Shown here: piece after piece, positions 57,101-64,000 of the stretch
How the letters are laid out: each line of letters starts with the position of its first letter
How positions within the stretch are numbered: the first letter of the stretch is position 1
NCBI GenBank assembly: GCA_013076295.1
Contig: RQOL01000684.1
Coordinates: forward strand, 62,001-126,000
DNA: 64,000 nt
Reading direction: 5' to 3'
From: Sanderia malayensis
Taxonomy: Eukaryota; Cnidaria; Scyphozoa; Semaeostomeae; Pelagiidae
The notes under the pieces: generated by a model
The model's database searches: none
What the model was told of the DNA's origin: nothing
Seen by the model: only the letters and a program-made list of their open reading frames with translations
Position numbers and translations under genes: made by a program

Positions 57101-60100
57101 AAAAGATCATATAGCATGCATTTAATTAATGAAATTCTCGGTTTACATTGCTATTTGCAATATATTCACTGTCACTACACAACTTTAATGCCGTGGTTGC
57201 AAATGATTATAACGATGGGGGCTTGCTCAAGAGAGGAGGTAAATAGAGGGGGGCTACTTCAGGGTGGGGGCTTACTCGAGGATTTAGGGTATGTAAATTA
57301 GTGCAATCGAATTAGCAAGGTAGAAAGATTAAATGGGGGTGTCATGACAATTGACCTGGAAGACCTTATGACATCAAAAGTAAAACTGGTGTTAATTGAG
57401 TGTTGCTTTACTATGACAACTGCAACAATTACGGTTCAGTTGATTTGTGCCTACCTTTATTCCTTCTTGTGTAGCACCACTCTCTCCTGGTTCTCCCTAA
57501 ATAGAAACAAATAAATGGTATCTCACTAAATGTGCCCATGCAAAGAAAAGAAGCAGCAAGGATCTTGCAGTAAATGCATGTCGCTTACCTTTAAGCCAGC
57601 TGGTCCAACAAGTCCCTAGAAAATATATCACATATTTCGTTAAATCATTGTACGTTATGAAAGCAAGAACCGCAAGAAAACTCTTAAGTTTGCATTACAG
57701 TAAACACCCGCATAGGAGAACCAGTGAATTAAGAACCTTCCAGGCTGAAAACCCTGCTCAAAACAATAGAAAAAACAATAGGCTATTGTATTTGAACAAT
57801 AGACTGGATTGGATGCAGAATTCAGAGGTTCTTATACGCGGGTGCTTACTGTATGATGAATGCTGATCACAAATACGAGCGGATACTTCTATTAGTAAGA
57901 CTAGACACCCAAGTCATGAAAGATACATGGAAAAACCAGTTTTGTTATTGATTGCTTTGTTATTGATTGCTTTCTGATCACAGGAGGGTTTGAGCAGGTG
58001 CTCCATGGTCGTGGTTACTTGTAGGTTAATGCTATGAATTTATAAATAGACGTACTTGGGGTCCCGATCGTCCAGGGGACCCAGCAGCCCCGCCTGGACC
58101 TCTGTCTCCCTGAAAACAAACAAAACGAGTGAATAAATGAAGAATTCTCGTGAAAGAAAAACAGCGATTGTCAAATGATAATTCAAAACTGGTTTATGAT
58201 TGCTGTCCATACCTTGGTTCCGTTGCATCCTGGGATTCCAGGTTCACCTTGCCGGCCTTCCAAGCCATGAAGACCCTGTAGAATGAAAACAATTATGATT
58301 AGCTAATCGTCAATGCATGAGTTGGGTTGTAAACCACACGGGCGACAGATAAAGAAAATCATATATTTCAGGAATCAATTAACAATGGGAATCAATAATC
58401 GCAACAATCAGTGATTATAGGATCGGTTATTATACAGTAATCAGAAAATAGAGTTCAAAAGGTTCAAATAAAGAACTTTTTCCGACCAGCTCATGTCTCA
58501 GTTAATAGACGTAAAGTTAATCCAATTTTTGCTAAGAAAACCTTAAGAAAGTCTTACTACTTTGGGAATTAAATTGGGAATTTGCTAAAAAAGTTCGAGT
58601 ACTACTTTGAAAAAACCTTATAGAAACAAAAATGTATATCAAAGCGACGGATATTTTCGTTGTTGATTGCAGAACACCAATAATGAAATTAATTTTGAAA
58701 TGCCCGAGGCCAGAGCTGCGTCTTGTGTAATTCTACTCTGTGAATAAACACACAGTCGCAGTAGAGATACGGAAGGGCGAAACATAAATATAAACAACTG
58801 TATGAAAAGAGCGGACAATGAGTCCTCACCACAAACAGACTATGGACAATATTGTGCAAAGAAAACAAATACAAGAGAATGGTAACGCCCAAACAGGATT
58901 CCTCAACATAGTAAGCAAACACAAGTTTCACAGCAGGACCGCTCGCACCGCACCGCACCGCACCGCACCGCACCGCTTCACTGTCTGTTCCGCGCGGTTC
59001 AAATAAGAACGGACTATTGTCTGCCTAAGTGATGCGATACTTACAGGTATTCCAGATGTTCCAGGTAAGCCGGGAACTCCAACAGGTCCCTAGAAAAACA
59101 AGAAAACAACAATGCAGATGGTTTGCAAGGATATAGACAATTGAAAGCGAAAAATGCAGTAAATTGCATCCTGGCGGCAGTAATTATTAACTGCCGTATA
59201 CATACCCTGAGTCCCTTTCCTCCTGGAGGTCCATTGAAGCCTCTGTCTCCCTGTCAAACAAACATTGAACCCAATCAAATATACGAGTCGCGTCGTATTC
59301 ACACTCCTTTGTGAATAAAAACACTTGCTTAACTATATCATACATAGCTACTCGATTACAACATTGTTGCTTTGCAAGATATGCCTGTTCGGGCAATTAA
59401 CCGTGTAATAAAGATAGTATTGGCCCCTGACACACCCATTAGCTATGCATAAGCCGATATAAAACACACGTTACTTATATTTCTTAATATTCGCTTGCAA
59501 GCATCTGTCTTGGCAAAATAAACACAAATTAGACCAAAACCATTTGATGATACGGCACTTGTGAAAAACTCATTCAGTAGCGAATTTTTCTGAAGAGGCT
59601 CCCAGGGTTGGTGCAAAATTGCCAAGAAATATTGAAATATACAATATATCTATCTGGCAAGCAATCACTGCCAAAACAGACTTATTCTTTTAATGTGCTT
59701 ACTTCCTTGTCAAATGCATACACTAGCGCCTAGCGGGTTAAAACAATGCCTCAATGATTACTCCAAGACGAAGCTAAAAAAACTTATAGTAACAAAGTTT
59801 TATGAAAAATTTTTGGCACTTAGCTCCTTATAAGCAAAATAGAGTGTGACGAAGGTGAGCACAGGTGTACTATGTAGTGCAAATTCCAAGGTTACAATAC
59901 CTTTGGTCCAACGGGTCCTACTGGTCCTTCTGGGCCGGTGAAACCCTAGAAATAAATCATAAAAAATGATAAGCAAGACAATATTCACAATAAAATGTAG
60001 TGGTAATAATTACGAGCGTTGAAACTTTCTGAACGGGGCAGGCATACTTACATGTAATCCAGGAGGTCCCTGTAGGCCTTGAAGTCCGGGTGAACCCTAG

Positions 60101-63100
60101 GAAAACATATTAAAATGTCACTCAAACAACAGTTGCGCAGAAAATAACCAGTATGACTCAAGAACAAAGTCGGATACAAACAGATAAGATTCAGGTCATC
60201 AAAGGAATCAATTAATACAATGAATAGAGACTTAAAATAATAGATAGACAGACAAGAGTATATTGTGGTAATATAAAGGAAATGATAGACAATTCGCAAA
60301 AACCTGATAGCGAAAGGGTATATAGACAAAATGATGTATAAAAGACGAGAAAATTGGATTACCAACCCTTTCTCCGTTTTTCCCAACACAACAGTGCTAC
60401 AAGTATTGCATACGGGTGAACACTACAATTGACAAAAAACCACAGTTGAAATAGACTCGTATAAATCGTAAAAGAAAAGTAAATATTATGAAAATTGATT
60501 GATAAAAAACACAGAATTAAAGCTTGGAAGAATTTGTGAATCGAGGCCTTGTCTTTACATACATATAGGGCAACAGATCAGCGTATTTTTTTAAGAAACT
60601 TGGGTCAGCCCTTGGTACTAAAAGTTTCTCAATTTGCACAGGTTTCGTACAGATCAAAGTAAAACAATTAAAATCAAACAAAAGTGAACGAAATTCTTGA
60701 TATTCAATGTAGCCATATATGCATTCAATGATATTCTTTCACTAAGATGGAAATTTTACAGTTTTTTTAGTCATTCTTGAGCCCAGTACAACACTTTTTT
60801 ATAAGAACACACTTTATAAGAACACTGAGGCTCGATTTCAAATAGAAAACAATAGTCTATTGTTGAGAAAAATAAAAGAATAAGAACATCTGAGCCTCAG
60901 CAAAAATTTCTGGTTCTTATAAAAAAACGAGTGCAATGCTTCTTTAAATTTTGGCAATCCAAGTTGCAGGTTTTTATGTACCTAACCCAGTTTCTTGTTA
61001 TAAAAACTGTGCCGACTTGCTTCTCGAGGTTGGGGCGGAGAGATTGAAATAGCGTTTCCAAACGAGATGATAAAGAATTCAATTTTAGGGAGTTGAAATG
61101 AACAGCCTCCATTGAAAGTTGCTATTAATAGCTTTCCAAAATTACTTTGAACATTGGAATTTTGGATAATTTCCAAACCAATTTCAAATAGCAATTCATA
61201 ATGTTTTGTTTTGTTGTGGGTGAATTCATTCTTGCCAGCCGGAAAGAGTGTTTTGCTGATCACTTCGGAAATCTTTCTCAGGATTATTAAGTCGACACTC
61301 CCAGCTATTCACAGAGAAGCTTCCAAAATTTATTGCCAATAATATTGACAAGCTTCTTAGCGCTTTCCAAAAGATTTGAGATCATAAAAATATGCGTTTA
61401 CAAACGTTGTAAACCATGCAGTAAAACAGGCACCGATTTATCGCCATAAAATTAAATTTTAAAAACTAAAAAGCCAATTATACAGTGCATGGAATTTGGA
61501 GGAAAATCAAAATAAGCTCATAACTAAAAACACACAAAGGACATTTCTTTCAGAGCTGTACTTTCTTTCACGAAAAGGCAACGGGACATTAAAACAAAAG
61601 CGCCTTGCGGGATGATTTTGTCTCTCATGTGAAATACAAGGGCCTGAACAAAGGGAGCTACTTGGGAGTCACAAAAGGACGACCAGGGACGCAAAAAGAC
61701 TTTTGAACGGGGTTTACCGTAGCAGTGGGGGCATAAAATCTGTCATTCTACACAACTGAATACTTGCATTAATTTCAAACGGTGTTATGTAGAGTAGCCA
61801 TTAGCAGAATACTTCAATGGTTGGAAGCTGTTCACTGCAGCTCAAATCCATCAGATATTCAGCTAGCAAAAAGGGATTAAAATACTTCACCTACCCCACA
61901 GGCCCCACATGAACATTGCAAAAAATATTTTCTCTTATCCAAAACGAGTGAAGGAGTCTGGACCCTACAGGGGCGTGAACCCTTTGTGTGACATCATGGT
62001 GATGGGTTGGGAACTGATGACAAAATAACCAGTACAATTATTCATTCATTCGTTCCTTAATTTATTCATTCCTTCATTCATTCATTCAATCGTGTCAGCA
62101 TTTGTGAAAAACAAAGTAATAAAAAACGAGTCAGTAAATCATAATTTACCTTTTCCTTGTCAAATTATTTCAATTATATGTTGGGATGACCTCGGAACAT
62201 TTTCAAGTTCATGGGAGTTTTCGCTTCACAAAGAAAGGCATTTAAAAGCTACTTTTATTGGATTTGGGATTATCCAAGTTGGGAAGCCCGGAAGATAAAG
62301 CTTTAACACCCTGTTAAGCACAACAAAAAGTCCTTCAATTAATTTATGGCAAATTTTCACACGACGATGACACCTTAACGCAATGCAAAACTGTGTGAAT
62401 AAAAAACAAAGATTGGGCAACAAAACAAAGATTGTATAAAACCTCGGTAACTGCAAAAATCAATTAGTCGGATATTCAAGCTTATAGTAAATACATAAAA
62501 AGACAAAATTGACAAAAACAAGTTTTGGAATCTAATTAAATAAATGAAAAGAAAAAATATATTACGAACGCGCTTATAAGGATGTAATTCAAAGGAGTTT
62601 ATATCTCTGAGGAGGTTTCACACACACAAAATTTACAAAATTGCCCAACCCTTGATCTTCTTGCACGCGAAACTCTCGAATTAAACTTGAGTTCATGAAA
62701 TAATCGATTAAAAACATTGCACCAGGGTTAAATAACCTTAAATGTGTAGTATTATTTGACTTTCTGAGGTCAAAATTTATCAAATGCACTACAACACCAA
62801 CAGAAATAAGACATTCCGCTCAAACGTCGCGGTTTTCTACCAACGCGATCTTTGACTTCGATTGTCCGGACAAAACGGGGGGCACTCACAGTAAAAGTAT
62901 GCATTCCTAACATGTATGAAATAAGTTCATCTTACCTGGGAAACCACCGCATAAATGTTATTAATTGCAACTAGGAACGCTAAAAACGCTTTCACGGCAC
63001 TTTCCCTATAATATAAACACAAAAAATGAGTTAAAATTATAAATAAACGATAACTTCTAGCTCAATTGGCCGCGAGACAAAATTATCTCAACAAACTTAC

Positions 63101-63105
63101 CTCAT
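46960..63105 (-). CDS. type IV collagen alpha chain (COL4A1-like), 42 exons
   Basis: Network-forming basement-membrane collagen. The product is 1720 residues (human alpha1/alpha2 about 1670-1710). It has a signal peptide, a cysteine-rich 7S start (CSCGACGHCCVG), a long Gly-X-Y helix with many interruptions, and a C-terminal NC1 domain made of two C4 subdomains with 12 cysteines. Family landmarks are GIPGCNGTK near the N-terminus, the interruption [11 protein letters not shown], the NC1 entry [12 protein letters not shown], then [68 protein letters not shown] and the terminal [10 protein letters not shown]. Lengths sum to 5163 nt in one frame. The start codon sits in a 5-nt coding exon (ATG AG). 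Motifs look alpha1-like, but assigning one vertebrate paralogue is not justified. Confidence 0.96.
48565..54554 (-). other. collagen IV exons 24-39: C-terminal triple helix, long exons
   Basis: Exons: 54359-54554, 54072-54248, 53618-53916, 53282-53482, 52996-53173, 52501-52731, 52066-52272, 51528-51890, 51177-51347, 50752-50994, 50493-50642, 50009-50188, 49647-49889, 49132-49446, 48873-49025, 48565-48713. Most are 150-363 nt and join in phase 1, splitting a Gly codon after its first G. Interruptions include [15 protein letters not shown] and LISDVV. Exon 39 ends the helix and begins NC1 ([12 protein letters not shown]). Confidence 0.94.
55523..55560. mobile_element. MITE family B, left-end fragment
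   Basis: tacagtaaacaccagcgtat and about 18 further bases match the left end of the family B elements. The rest of the element is absent. It lies in a collagen intron. Confidence 0.6.
57031..57291. mobile_element. MITE family A, copy 3
   Basis: 261 bp bounded by taccataaatcctcg (57031) and cgaggatttagggta (57277-57291), with the shared internal ttgcaaatgattat. It lies in a collagen intron, in the same orientation as the copy at 15736. Confidence 0.82.
57696..57853. mobile_element. MITE family B, copy 2
   Basis: 158 bp with left end tacagtaaacacccgcata and right end cttatacgcgggtgcttact gta. The internal segment contains caaaacaatag and gtatttgaacaata, as in the copy at 26417 but in inverted orientation. 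It lies in a collagen intron. Confidence 0.85.
58946..58978. repeat. (CCGCA)n microsatellite
   Basis: About six uninterrupted cgcac pentamers in a collagen intron. Confidence 0.9.
60788..60933. mobile_element. MITE family D, copy 2
   Basis: The inverted ends acacttttttataagaac and gttcttataaaaaaacgagt surround 146 bp containing a ctgaggctc / gagcctcag inverted pair and caatagtctattg. It lies in the collagen intron between exons 3 and 4. Confidence 0.65.
62038..62092. repeat. (ATTC)n degenerate microsatellite
   Basis: Interrupted attcattcattcgttcctt-type repeats in collagen intron 2. Confidence 0.75.
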
Positions 63106-64000
63106 GATGAGGACCAAGGCAAAGACGCTGTAGGAAAACTACTGCGGCCAAGTTTTAGAAAGAAATCTGAAGTTTTTGTCCAGCTCGTTCTTATTCTTGG
63201 TATTTCTCTTTACAGTGCCATAAATTTCGACTCTACCAACAGACACAAGATACGAACGACGGTGAAAGGCAGTGATGTTTTCTGTGCGAACGAAACGAAC
63301 TGCTGTGCTGATGCGAGCGAACTATCTTTCTCTTGTGTTGGAGAATGTCAAAAGCGAGGCGAGAGGTGCTTGTTGTGTGTGCCGCTTCCAGCCCTTGATG
63401 GCATAACAGCCAGCATCCGCTTGTCTGAAGTTGTGATTGACAGAAGGCCAGCGTCGAATCCATCCACAGCCAATAGAATGCGATTCTATTGTTCTACACC
63501 GGCCCCTTTCACCGGAAATACCATTGTAATGTCACCATAGAATTCTATGACTGTCACTGAGAACAATGGCATTCACACTCAATGTAATTAAATGTTAGTT
63601 TTAACAACGACAACAAAGAGCCCTTGATAAGGAATGCGGGACACTGAACAAAAACATATTTGATGGTAACGACAAGAATGACTATTTCATTATTGTACAT
63701 GTTATCATGCACCGTTTCCTATGGGCATTTTTTGCACATTGGCGTAAAATTGGTTCACATTTTTTGCGTTTATGGTTGTTTGCTGTTTTGATTCATGCGA
63801 ATGTTGTCCCGGATGAGTGATTCAATTTCCCTGTCCTGGGTGTGGACTTGTGAACAATGTCTCTCTGTCTTCAAAGTCTTCATATCTCTCCGTGCAATCT
63901 GCAATCTTTCATGATATTTGTCCCTTGTTTTAAACAGGGACATCTGGGGACACAGAATTTTTTGCATTTCAGAACAGCTTTTTACACGAACAAAAGTGTT
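63106..64000. other. collagen IV upstream region and unassigned right edge
   Basis: It should contain the collagen 5' UTR and promoter. The stretch from about 63260 to 63540 is less AT-rich than its surroundings, consistent with a promoter region. A minus-strand open frame at 63770-63967, rich in charged residues, has no recognised family and may be noise or part of a gene that continues past the window. In vertebrates collagen IV genes sit in head-to-head pairs; whether a partner lies to the right cannot be seen here. Confidence 0.4.

Larger units (their letters stand above)
54640..60096 (-). other. collagen IV exons 5-23: N-terminal triple helix, small phase-0 exons
   Basis: Exons: 60052-60096, 59901-59945, 59206-59250, 59045-59089, 58213-58275, 58056-58109, 57589-57615, 57455-57496, 56704-56739, 56539-56601, 56398-56433, 56226-56267, 55951-56037, 55814-55840, 55643-55696, 55277-55339, 55018-55062, 54809-54862, 54640-54693. 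Lengths are 27, 36, 42, 45, 54, 63 or 87 nt. Every exon starts with a complete Gly codon and is phase 0. The 87 nt exon carries a helix interruption with two Asn-X-Thr sites ([14 protein letters not shown]). Confidence 0.93.
60367..63105 (-). other. collagen IV exons 1-4: signal peptide and 7S domain
   Basis: Coding parts: 63101-63105 (ATG AG), 62936-63005 ([19 protein letters not shown]), 61895-61933 (13 codons, [13 protein letters not shown]) and 60367-60396 (10 codons, [10 protein letters not shown]). Exon 3 uses a weak acceptor (ataag) and donor GTAGGT; it is supported by phase 0 at both ends and by the 7S cysteine pattern. Exon 4 uses a GTTGGT donor, chosen because it keeps the Gly-X-Y frame. 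These two microexons are the least certain parts of the model. Confidence 0.75.

Overview
This is animal nuclear DNA. It is AT-rich and intron-dense, and carries four genes split into 7 to 42 exons with GT-AG introns. Two of the genes, a type IV collagen with a duplicated NC1 domain and a SORL1-type sorting receptor, are animal-specific families. The dense small introns, the abundant short inverted-repeat transposons and the cut-down SORL1 domain set suggest a non-bilaterian or other slowly evolving marine invertebrate. Cnidarian is my first guess and sponge is not excluded; the species cannot be fixed from this window.

Layout. 150-2657: a satellite-like array with a 184 bp period. 3126-10851 (+): TM9SF2 orthologue, 20 exons, 656 codons. 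11595-14585: a ~3 kb near-palindrome with no gene. 15439-30927 (-): SORL1/LR11 orthologue, 35 exons, 1690 codons. 30928-35477: gene-free head-to-head spacer containing a TTAA-flanked inverted-repeat element. 35478-45134 (+): DYRK1A/minibrain-type kinase, 7 exons, 645 codons. 46960-63105 (-): type IV collagen alpha chain, 42 exons, 1720 codons, followed by its upstream region to the window end. The genes alternate in direction (+,-,+,-), giving two tail-to-tail pairs and one head-to-head pair.

Every exon chain was built by hand from splice consensus, reading frame and family similarity. In all four genes the exon lengths sum to a multiple of three and the phases join without a stop. That is the main reason for high confidence in the models.

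The genes do not form an operon or pathway. TM9SF2 and SORL1 both act in Golgi/endosome membranes, DYRK is a nuclear/cytosolic kinase, and collagen IV is a basement-membrane protein. The most unusual content is in the non-coding DNA: the satellite, the giant palindrome with tRNA-like ends, tRNA-derived SINE copies, several families of TA- or TTAA-bounded miniature inverted-repeat elements inside introns, and two intronic minisatellites. I found no clear undescribed gene system. The best candidates for novelty are the palindrome, the element families and the compact SORL1 architecture.
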